From: Bacteroidales bacterium
Lineage (GTDB): Bacteria > Bacteroidota > Bacteroidia > Bacteroidales > Lentimicrobiaceae
DNA: 64,000 nt
Direction: 5' to 3'
NCBI GenBank assembly: GCA_022837485.1
Contig: JALHHH010000014.1
Location: 1-64,000, forward strand
The notes beneath the pieces were generated by a model. It saw only the letters and a program-made list of their open reading frames with translations, did not search any database and was not told where the DNA came from. A program made the position numbers and the translations under genes. Shown here piece after piece: positions 55,164-63,121 of the stretch. Position 1 is the stretch's first letter. Every line of letters starts with the position of its first letter.

Positions 55164-55602
55164 ATTTCACAAAGGATCACAAAATTTATATTCTTCTCCG
55201 TGCTACTCCGTGAAGCCCCGGTGTGCTCTGTGTAACTTTTTTTGTTTCACAGAGATTCACAGAGTAGTCACAGAGGGTCGCAGAGTTTTAAATTCTTCTC
55301 CGTGCTACTCCGTGAAACCTCAGTGCTCTCTGTGTAACTTTTTTTGTTTCACAGAGATTCACAGAGGGTCGCAGAGTTTTAAATTCTTCTCCGTGTTGCT
55401 CCGTGAAACCCCGGTGTGCTCTGTGTAACTTTTTTTGTTTCACAGAGATTCACAGAGTAGTCACAGTGGGTCGCAGAGTTTTAAATTCTTCTCCGTGCTA
55501 CTCCGTGAAACCTCAGTGCGCTCTGTGTAACTTTTTTTTTTCACAGATATTCAAATCCCTCTCTGCTTTGAGCAGTGAAACCCCGGTGTACTATTTGTAA
55601 CA
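55164..55602. repeat. Tandem array of palindromic word-repeat units
   Basis: About 4.5 copies of a unit of 81-103 bp, starting at 55164, 55245, 55347, 55438 and (degenerate) about 55540. Each unit runs from TTTCACAGAGATTCACAGAG through AGTTTTAAATTCTTCTCCGT to CTCTGTGTAAC and a T run. The two halves are imperfect inverses, so each unit is a long palindrome. Units 2 and 4 have an extra TAGTCACAG word block. No reading frame of interest is carried. Confidence 0.9.
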
Positions 55603-55614
55603 GCAAAATAAACT

Positions 55615-55986
55615 TCACATACGATATCTTCGTATTCCATCTTTAAGTAGCTTAACATTAAAGTTTATTAACAACCCGATCTCCTTCCTTGAAAACTTCA
55701 GATAAGTTAATATTTGGGCTTAATGAACCGGAGAAAAAAAATCGACGGTTTTTAGTTCGATCACAACTTTATTATCAACGAGAATATCAATCCTGTAACC
55801 ACATTCAAGCTTTATCTCTTTATATACAACAGGAACTGCAAATTGTCTTTGTGTGAAGAATCCGGCATTTCTTAGTTCAAAATCAAGGCATTCCTCATAA
55901 GCCGATTCTAACAAACCTGGCCCAAGGGCTTTGTGCACTTCTATGGCACACCCGATGATTTTATCTGTTATTTGATTAATTTCCAT
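55615..55986 (-). pseudogene. GxxExxY family protein gene broken by one stop codon
   Basis: A GxxExxY (PDDEXK_3-like) gene with start MEINQITDKIIGCAIEVHKA, the naming motif GPGLLESAYEE, and the nuclease-like core YRIDILVDNKVVIELKTV. A TAA at 55722-55720 replaces the codon after SPVH, where the intact copy in this window has Gln. Reading on in the same frame gives AQILTYLKFSRKEIGLLINF and NVKLLKDGIRRYRM to a TGA, the normal C-terminus. Total length, 123 codons plus stop, matches the intact copy (125 residues). So it is a full-length gene with one nonsense change. Confidence 0.85.
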
Positions 55987-56182
55987 GATTTCTAAGATAA
56001 ATTAGAGGTGATTTTATGGTTCTTTTTCTAGTTACGGTCGCTAACATACAGCCCGGTTACCCGGGAACGCTGATTATCAATTATTACAAATTATTCGACC
56101 TAAGGATTATAACAATAATAATGAAAATCCATTCCCGGAAACGGTCATGTTTGAAATTACCATTAAGCAGCTACTACCCCCG

Positions 56183-56386
56183 GCCCACCTGCCCCTGCCC
56201 TGGGTAATGAGTTACGACACCCGCCCCCTGATCACCCTGAATGAAAAAGAGGCTTTTCTGGAAGAAGCTGTGGACAAAGGTTATGTCCTATTTTTCGAGC
56301 ACGACCTTTATACCGGATGCTGCACCCTGGTGCGGAAAGAGAAGAAGATCAAGGTGGAAAGTTCAACAAGAATTCCGGAGTTGTAA
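56183..56386 (+). pseudogene. Duplicated 3' fragment of the MBL-fold gene
   Basis: About 204 bp nearly identical to the end of the MBL gene (54939-55142): same 22 bases at its start, and products sharing AHLPLPWVMSYDTRP and EAFLEEAVDKGYVLFFEHDLY. Divergence grows after the codon run for CCTL. It has no start region of its own and lacks the metal motif, so it is a remnant. It brackets, with the intact gene, the repeat array and broken GxxExxY gene. Confidence 0.9.
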
Positions 56387-56838
56387 ATATCTAACCTCTT
56401 GATTATGTATTCATTATGAACATCTGATTAAATCTGCTCACCAGTTTGTTGAGGATTGCTTCCTTTTTGCATCAAGGTATTTTGAAACTAACTCCTTTGA
56501 AATAAGTGAAACTGTTTTGCTGATTTTACTGTACAGATAATTTTGAACCATTATAAGATTGGAGCTTTAAACGAACACTATGCTTAACACAATCAATGTG
56601 GAAGGCTTCGTCGGCCGGACAACGGACGTATTTTTTAATTCTACGCTTTTATATTTTTAGTTTTGGTGCTTCCGTGGCATATTAATCAACACATCAAAAT
56701 AAGGAATTACCCTTTAATTCCGGCACCGTTTTGGAAAGCTGGTTATGAACAACACATATTCCCGGCTGTTTAAATGGTTACGCTATATTTCCCTAAATTA
56801 GCAATCAGTTAACCGGAAAACACTTAAACCCTCCCGCT
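56387..56838. other. Gap before the carboxyltransferase gene
   Basis: A 452-bp AT-rich gap. I see no gene and no clear promoter of the usual form. The sequence looks eroded, with stops in all frames. Confidence 0.4.
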
Positions 56839-58438
56839 TTGTACCGCATCGAATCGAAAATTGACACAAAATCGGCGGAATTCCTTTCGAATTCTGAAGC
56901 CTTTCAGCAGTTGCTGGGGCAATACAGACAGCGCATGGCCGATGCCATTCACGGAGCGCCCGAACAGGCCGTGAAGAAACACAAGGAACGCGGCAAACTG
57001 CTTGCCCGCGAGCGCATCGACCTGCTCGTCGACCCCAACACGCCCTTCCTCGAATTGTCAACCCTGGCGGCTTTCGGCATTCACAACAACGAGTTCCCGT
57101 CGGCCGGAATCATTACCGGTATCGGTGTAATCCACGGCCGTGAAACCATGATCGTGGCCAACGATGCCACCGTAAAAGGGGGAACTTATGTGCAGGAAAC
57201 CATCAAAAAGCACGTGCGTGCCCAGGAAATTGCCATGGAAAACCACCTGCCCTGCGTGTATATGGTGGATTCGGGCGGGGTTTTTCTTCCAGAACAGGCA
57301 AAGGTTTTTCCGGATAAATACGATTTCGGGCGCTTTTTCTTCAACCAGGCACGCATGTCAGCCGAAGGGATCCCCCAGATTGCGATCGTGATGGGCAGTT
57401 GCACCGCCGGTGGCGCTTATGTGCCGGCCATGAGCGATGAAACCATCATTGTGCGCAACCAGGGAACCATTTTTATCGGCGGCCCGCCCCTGGTAAAGGC
57501 CGCAACCGGCGAAGAAGTCACCGCCGAAGAACTGGGGGGCGCCGACGTGCATACCTCCATTTCGGGGGTGGCCGATCATATGGCGGAGAATGACCGGCAT
57601 GCCATCCGCATCTGCCGCGATATCTTCAGAACACTAAAACCTGCCGCCGCTGGATCTCCAGCCCATTGAAGAGCCATACTACAATCCGGAAGAGCTCTAC
57701 GGTATTGCTCCCCTTGACCTTCGCAAACCGGTTGACTCGAAAGAAATCATCGCCCGCATGGTTGACGGCAGCCGTTTTCATGAGTTCAAAGCCCGCTATG
57801 CCCCTACCCTTACCACGGGGTTTGCGCACATCATGGGATTTCCGGTGGGCATACTGGCCAACAACGGCGTGCTTTTCGGCGAAACCGCCCTGAAAGGCGC
57901 CCACTTTATCGAACTCTGCACCTCCCGGAAAGTTCCCGTACTTTTCCTGCAAAACATCACCGGCTTTATTGTGGGACGGGATTATGAACGCCGGGGAATC
58001 GCCCGCGACGGAGCCAAACTGGTTCATGCCGTCGCCAATGCCCGTGTTCCCAAGTTCACGGTGGTTTTCGGCGGTTCGTTCGGAGCCGGAAATTACGCCA
58101 TGGCCGGCCGTGCCTATGAACCCCGGCTGTTGTTTATGTGGCCCAACGCCAAAATATCGGTCATGGGCGGCGAACAGGCTGCCGGAGTGCTTACCACCGT
58201 AAAGGAGGAACAACTCAAAGCCCGGGGCAAAACCCTGCCCGAAGCCGAAAAGGAAGCCCTCCGGCAATCCATCCTGAAGAAGTACGGGGAGGAAGGCTCC
58301 GCCTACTACAGCACCGCCCGGCTGTGGGACGACGGGATTATTGACCCGGTAGATACCCGGAAAATCATCGCCATGGGCATTTCTGCTTCGATGAATAAGC
58401 TGTGGGAGGAGACGAAGTACGGGGTGTTCCGGATGTAA
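56839..58438 (+). pseudogene. mccB: Acyl-CoA carboxylase carboxyltransferase subunit (MccB-like), frameshifted
   Basis: Carboxyltransferase subunit of a biotin-dependent acyl-CoA carboxylase, most like 3-methylcrotonyl-CoA carboxylase beta of leucine breakdown. Starts at TTG (MYRIESKIDTKSAEF). The first frame covers the N-terminal carboxyltransferase domain (CVYMVDSGGVFLPEQ, MGSCTAGGAYVPAM, GGADVHTSISGVADH) to residue about 270. Near 57644-57652, in GCCGCCGCTGG, one extra base shifts the frame: the sequel LDLQPIEEPYYNPEELYG through FGGSFGAGNYAMAG to the end is in the next frame. The span 1600 nt equals 533 codons plus one base. Broken gene or sequencing error. Confidence 0.88.
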
Positions 58439-58440
58439 AC

Positions 58441-58477
58441 GGAGGTAAGAGGTAAGAAGTAGGAGGTAAGAAAAAAA
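58441..58477. repeat. Left arm of cassette A
   Basis: GGAGGTAAGAGGTAAGAAGT and onward; GTAAGAAGTAGGAGGTA at 58452-58468 is an exact inverse of 58912-58928. Confidence 0.85.
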
Positions 58478-58504
58478 TTATTAATCACTAATAAACAGGA
58501 TATT

Positions 58505-58879
58505 ATGGAAACAGGATTTAATCCCATAAGATCATTTATGGATCTTGAAGTATATCGGTTAGCCCATAAGCTTGCAATGGATGTTTTTTGGATAAGCGCC
58601 GGATTCCCGGTTGAAGAAAGATACTCATTGACAGATCAAATCAGGCGATCATCGAGATCCGTTGCTGCCAATATTGCTGAAGGCTGGGGGAAGAGGAAAT
58701 ATCCGCTTTCTTTTAAAAAACAATTAGTAGATGCCAATGGCTCTCTTGAAGAAACCAAATCCTGGTTAATGTTTGCCCGTGACTGCAATTACATTTCAAT
58801 TGAACAATTCGATTCCCTTTTCCCAGAATATGAAACTTTAGGTGGCAAACTCTGGCGACTTGAAGAAAGATGGAAATAA
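58505..58879 (+). CDS. Four-helix-bundle protein (S23/IVP-like), cassette A
   Basis: A 124-residue four-helix-bundle protein of the family first seen inside 23S rRNA intervening sequences. Diagnostic pieces: FMDLEVYRLAHKLAMDVF, EERYSLTDQIRRSSRSVAAN and IAEGWGKR, then FKKQLVDANGSLEETKSWL. Its function is unknown. It lies between mccB and the enoyl-CoA hydratase gene, is AT-richer than both, and is flanked by inverted arms, so I treat it as cassette cargo. Confidence 0.93.
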   Translation: METGFNPIRSFMDLEVYRLAHKLAMDVFWISAGFPVEERYSLTDQIRRSSRSVAANIAEGWGKRKYPLSFKKQLVDANGSLEETKSWLMFARDCNYISIEQFDSLFPEYETLGGKLWRLEERWK

Positions 58880-58900
58880 CATACTTTTTTCTCAACAGAC

Positions 58901-58940
58901 TTCCTACTTCCTACCTCCTACTTCTTACTTCTTCATTCTT
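58901..58940. repeat. Right arm of cassette A
   Basis: TTCCTACTTCCTACCTCCTACTTCTTAC-type words, the inverse of the left arm (17-nt exact core at 58912-58928). Confidence 0.85.
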
Positions 58941-58952
58941 AAAAAATCAATC

Positions 58953-59744
58953 ATGAAATTAAAATACACCACCCTCGAAACAGAAATTACAAACCAGACA
59001 GCAACCGTCTGGCTGAATCGCCCGCAGATACACAATGCCTTTAATGAGGTTATGATTTCGGAAGTGCTTGAGATCTTCACGGAACTCGGTAAGAGGGACG
59101 ACATCCGGATAGTGTTGCTCCGCGGCCGCGGGAAGTCGTTCTGCGCCGGTGCCGACCTCAACTGGATGCGCGATGTGGCAACGTACAGCTACGAACAGAA
59201 TTACAAAGAGAGTCTGCAGCTTTCGGAGTGTTTCTACTCCATCTACAACTGTCCGAAACCCACCATTGCCGTGGTGCACGGAGCGGCCATAGGCGGTGCC
59301 AACGGACTGCTTGCTGCCTGCGATATGGCCATTTGCGATGATGAAACGGTTTTTTCGCTTTCCGAAGTTAAAATAGGTATCGTACCCGCCTGCATTTCGC
59401 CCTATGTGATCAAACGGGTGGGTGAATATGGGGCACGTGAGCTTATGCTTACCGGAAAGCGCATCAAAGGGAAAGAGGCCGAACACTTCCGGCTGGTAAA
59501 CAAATCGCTCCCGGCGGATGCGCTGGAAAGCCACCTGAACGAGCTGATAGCCCTGCTGATGAGCAGCGGCCCCAAAGCTATGACGCACTGCAAAAACCTG
59601 ATCGATGAGGTGTGCAACAAAATAGACCTGGAAGAAGCACTCGGCTTCACCGCCCGCATGATCGCCGAAATCCGCGCCTCCGAAGAAGGACAGGAAGGCA
59701 TGGCGGCGTTTTTGGAGAAAAGAAAAGCTAGATGGAATTTTTAA
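58953..59744 (+). CDS. Enoyl-CoA hydratase/isomerase family protein, probable methylglutaconyl-CoA hydratase
   Basis: A 263-residue crotonase-fold enzyme. I start it at the ATG giving MKLKYTTLETEI; the open frame runs upstream only through the cassette arm. The oxyanion-hole motifs are in GKSFCAGADLNWMRD (about 58-72) and HGAAIGGANGLLAACDMA (about 104-121), and a central LSEVKIGIVPACISPYV. The FCAGADLNWM pattern suits methylglutaconyl-CoA hydratase; combined with the carboxylase and dehydrogenase genes around it, a role in leucine breakdown is inferred. Confidence 0.88.
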   Translation: MKLKYTTLETEITNQTATVWLNRPQIHNAFNEVMISEVLEIFTELGKRDDIRIVLLRGRGKSFCAGADLNWMRDVATYSYEQNYKESLQLSECFYSIYNCPKPTIAVVHGAAIGGANGLLAACDMAICDDETVFSLSEVKIGIVPACISPYVIKRVGEYGARELMLTGKRIKGKEAEHFRLVNKSLPADALESHLNELIALLMSSGPKAMTHCKNLIDEVCNKIDLEEALGFTARMIAEIRASEEGQEGMAAFLEKRKARWNF

Positions 59745-59760
59745 TTTCTGATTGCGGATT

Positions 59761-59835
59761 GCGGATTTCTGATTGCATTTGTCTCATGAGACGGCGATAG
59801 CCGAATAACTAGAGATTGCAGTTTGCGGATTGTGC
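59761..59835. repeat. Left arm of cassette B
   Basis: GCGGATTTCTGATTGC (59761-59776) and further GCGGATT words; matches, with one change, the inverse of 60405-60420. A perfect 12-nt palindrome GTCTCATGAGAC lies at 59781-59792. Confidence 0.8.
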
Positions 59836-59978
59836 CAGTTATATATAGCTTCTCATCACGGGAAAGCGAGGGATTGCAAATTTCGATTCGTGATCTAAAC
59901 GGCGACCTCAAGACGAAGTGTGAAATAACTTTTATAAAAAACCAAATCATTTTCTAAACATTTTTAAAAACAATAGTC

Positions 59979-60335
59979 ATGGATAAATATGAAATGCAAA
60001 AACGACTGATGAATCTGGCAATTGCAGTAATCAGACTTACGAAGAAATTTCCTATTAGCCAGGAAAGCAAAGTGATTGCATATCAAATCATTAAATCTGC
60101 TACTTCAACTGCAGCAAATTACCGGGCAGCATGCAGGGCTAAATCAGCCAGAGATTTTATTGCCAAGATGGGAATTGTTGAAGAAGAGGCCGATGAAACA
60201 GAACTTTGGCTTGAATTGATAAAAGCAATAAATCTTGCCCCTGAAGAAGATGTTGGGCCATTACTAAAGGAGGTCTCTGAAATTATTGCAATTACGGTGG
60301 CTTCAATCAAAACTTCAAGAAAAACATTAAGATAA
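59979..60335 (+). CDS. Four-helix-bundle protein (S23/IVP-like), cassette B
   Basis: A 118-residue member of the same broad four-helix-bundle family but a different subgroup from the cassette A protein: LAIAVIRLTKKFPISQESKVIAYQIIKSATSTAAN, then AACRAKSARDFIAKMGIVEEEADETELWLEL and a C-terminal helix. No catalytic motif. It sits between the enoyl-CoA hydratase and biotin carboxylase genes within inverted arms. Confidence 0.92.
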   Translation: MDKYEMQKRLMNLAIAVIRLTKKFPISQESKVIAYQIIKSATSTAANYRAACRAKSARDFIAKMGIVEEEADETELWLELIKAINLAPEEDVGPLLKEVSEIIAITVASIKTSRKTLR

Positions 60336-60404
60336 AGGTGATTAAACAAAAACCCAGGATTTTGCTTTAAACTTCTTACTAAGGAAAAACCAGCAAAATG
60401 ACAA

Positions 60405-60438
60405 GCAATCCGAAATCCGCATTCCAAAATCCGAAATC
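60405..60438. repeat. Right arm of cassette B
   Basis: GCAATCCGAAATCCGC (60405-60420) then CCAAAATCCGAAATC; inverse of the left arm with one mismatch in 16. Confidence 0.8.
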
Positions 60439-60441
60439 TCC

Positions 60442-62401
60442 ATGAAACTTCTTATAGCCAACCGCGGCGAAATCGCCCTCCGCATCCAAAAGACCGCCCG
60501 CCGTATGAGCATTCCGGTAGTGGCTGTGTATTCTTATCACGACAGGGACGCGCAGCATGTGCTGCAGGCCGGCGAGGCAGTTTTGCTTCCCGGAGAAAAT
60601 CTGTCGGAAACATACCTGAATATTGAAGCCATCCTTGCTGCTGCGAAAAAAACGGGTGCAACCGCCATACATCCCGGATACGGTTTTCTCTCCGAAAATC
60701 CCCTGTTCTCAGAAGCCTGCGAACGCGAAGGCATCGCCTTTATCGGGCCGTCGGCAGCTTCGGTCAGAGCGATGGGAAATAAGATTGCCGCCCGCGAAGT
60801 CGCTGTCAATCTGGGCGTTCCGGTTACCACAGGAGTTACCGGTGAACCGGATTATTTGCTTGCCAATTACGATAAGGTCGGATTTCCCATGCTTATCAAA
60901 GCAGCAGCGGGCGGAGGCGGAAAGGGCATGCGCATCGTCCGTACTCCCGGAGAACTTGAACAGGCCCTTGAAAATACCTCGCGCGAAGCATTGAATTACT
61001 TCGGCGACGGCACGGTGTACATCGAACATTTCATCGAAGGTCCGCGGCACATCGAAATTCAGGTGCTCGGCGACAAGCACGGGAATATGGTACATCTGTT
61101 TGAGCGCGAGTGTTCCGCACAGCGCCGGCATCAGAAAATCATAGAAGAAGCGCCATCCCCGGCTCTCACCCCCGAAGTCAGGAAAAAGATGGGGGAATCG
61201 GCCGTGCTGCTCGCTTCATCCATCGACTATTACAGCGCAGGAACCATTGAATTCCTGGTGGATAAGGACCTAAATTATTATTTCCTGGAGATGAACACCC
61301 GCATACAGGTGGAGCATCCGGTTACGGAAATGACGACCGGCGTAGACCTGGTAGAAGAGCAGATCCGCATCGCCAACGGAGAAAAACTCAGGTTTAAACA
61401 GTCTGACCTGGTACAGAAAGGACATGCCATTGAATGCAGGATTTACGCGGAGGATCCGTTTAACAACTTCATGCCCTCACCCGGAAAAATTTATCTGTAT
61501 CGTGAGCCGGCCGGTCAGCATATACGGGTCGACAGCATGGAAATAAAAGGCAAAGGAATGATTCATAGTGCCTTCGATCCCATGATCGGCAAGCTCATTA
61601 CCCGGGGCGAAACACGCGAAGATGCCCGCAGCCTGATGATCCATGGGCATTCAAACCAATATCCCTTTCCTGAGCGGACTGGTACAGCACGATTCGTTTA
61701 TCCGCAACGTCATCACCACCCGGTACATCGACGACGAACTCGAAAATCTGATCGGACATGTGAAAAAGCTGAAGGCTTCGGTCGATCCGCGGATTCCCCT
61801 GCTGGCAGGATTGCTGGAGAGCCTTAAAATCAAAGATGAAAAGAAGGACAGCATATGGCAGACCATTGGTTACTGGCGTAACCTCCCGGAACCGAAACTG
61901 CGGCTCGACGGGCAGGAGTACCGACTGAATTTTACATACATAGCCCCGGGAAAGATAAAGATCCTGGAGAACAATGCCGTAACGGAGGCGCTGCTGCGCG
62001 AAGACGATTCGGCTTCCTGTCTGATTCTGGATGACCTGAGCTACAGTTTTTATGCCTCTGTGGATGAGAAGGCCGCGATTACCGTGAACGTCTGCGGATT
62101 TCAGTTTCAGTTTGAGAGGGCCGACATGGCCAGACCTGAACATGTGGATGTCTTCAATGCAGGAGAGCTTCATACCGACCGAAGCAACATCGTTTCACCC
62201 ATGCCCGGCAAAGTGATAAAGGTGAATGTAACGGAAGGCAAAAAAGTACAGAAAGGACAGGTATTGCTGGTGGTTGAAGCCATGAAGATGGAAAACAACG
62301 TCCTGAGTCCGGCCGACGGTATCATACAGCGCCTGCACGTAAAAGAGGGCGATACCGTGGACGGCTCCGCGCTTTTGGTGAATCTGGACACAACGTCTTA
62401 A
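60442..62401 (+). pseudogene. mccA: Acyl-CoA carboxylase biotin carboxylase/BCCP subunit (MccA-like), frameshifted
   Basis: The biotin-carrying partner of the carboxyltransferase above. The first frame (to residue about 400) has the biotin carboxylase domain: IANRGEIALRI, KAAAGGGGKGMRIV, HLFERECSAQRRHQKIIEE and FLEMNTRIQVEHPVTEM, all catalytic residues present. At about 61641 it breaks: instead of the usual eight residues between RSLMI and MGIQTNIPFLSG there is a single base, so about 23 nt are missing. The rest, in the next frame, carries the C-terminal part and a BCCP domain with the biotinylated Lys in VVEAMKMENNV. As read, the biotin attachment site is lost from the main chain. Confidence 0.88.
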
Positions 62402-62405
62402 AGAA

Positions 62406-62431
62406 TCACGCAAGGACGCTATGACGCAACG
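62406..62431. repeat. Left arm of cassette C
   Basis: TCACGCAAGGACGC (62406-62419) then ATGACGCAACG; inverse of 63039-63052 with one change in 14. Confidence 0.75.
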
Positions 62432-62533
62432 TTGTTTTTCAGTATTGAAAAACTGATGATTTGTCACATCAACAAATAATGAAATAAAAATCACAGGAGG
62501 TACGCTAGTAAAAAAAGAATTAAATCATTTATT

Positions 62534-62911
62534 ATGACCGAAAACCAAATTGCTAAAATTGTCCGGGATATTTGTTTCAGGATTCATAAAGTTTTAGGAC
62601 CTGGCCTTTTAGAATCTGTTTACGAGGAAATCCTGACTTATGAATTAAATAAATTGGATTTGTCTTATGAAAGACAAAAATCAATTCCTGAAGTATGGGA
62701 GAGTTTGAAACTGGAAACGAGTTTTCGGGCTGATGTTATTATGGAAAATAAAGTTATTGTTGAATTGAAATCTATTGGTGAAATTAATCCGGTTCATCAA
62801 AAGCAGGTACTGACTTATCTGAAAATTAACGGATTAAAATTAGGATTACTGGTTAATTTCAACGCAAGTTTTTTAAAGGATGGGTTTCAAAGAATTGCAT
62901 ATCATCTTTAA
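62534..62911 (+). CDS. GxxExxY family protein, intact, cassette C
   Basis: A 125-residue GxxExxY protein, a family related to PD-(D/E)XK nucleases (PDDEXK_3). Motifs: GPGLLESVYEEILTYEL (naming motif), then FRADVIMENKVIVELKSI with the D...ExK-like core, and VHQKQVLTYLKINGLKLGLLVNF near the C-terminus. Function unknown. It is strongly AT-rich next to mccA and lies within cassette C arms between the biotin carboxylase and acyl-CoA dehydrogenase genes. Confidence 0.92.
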   Translation: MTENQIAKIVRDICFRIHKVLGPGLLESVYEEILTYELNKLDLSYERQKSIPEVWESLKLETSFRADVIMENKVIVELKSIGEINPVHQKQVLTYLKINGLKLGLLVNFNASFLKDGFQRIAYHL

Positions 62912-63030
62912 TAAACATATACCTTAGTGCATCAAAAGCACAGGAAAACCAATTAATCTTTGTTTCATTGTGTCCCCGCCTACATTTGGGCAGATTTGCG
63001 TGAGACCCGAAAGAAAATCAAATAACCTCT

Positions 63031-63056
63031 GCGTTCTTGCGTCGTTGCGTGAGAAA
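63031..63056. repeat. Right arm of cassette C
   Basis: GCGTTCTTGCGTCGTTGCGTGAG words; GCGTCGTTGCGTGA (63039-63052) is the near-inverse of the left arm. Confidence 0.75.
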
Positions 63057-63121
63057 AAACCTAAATTAAATGAACTAAACGTCTTGGCGCGAGGGACGTC
63101 AGAAAACGAAAACAGTACGAT

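Noticed and set aside
55164..55602. Possible CRISPR array
   Set aside because: Units are 81-103 bp, tandem without unique spacers, and internally palindromic; no cas gene is near.
58505..60335. Diversity-generating retroelement, because Avd proteins share the four-helix-bundle fold
   Set aside because: No reverse transcriptase, template repeat or variable repeat is seen anywhere in the window.
58441..63056. Classic insertion sequences
   Set aside because: No transposase, no unique terminal repeats and no clear target-site duplication.
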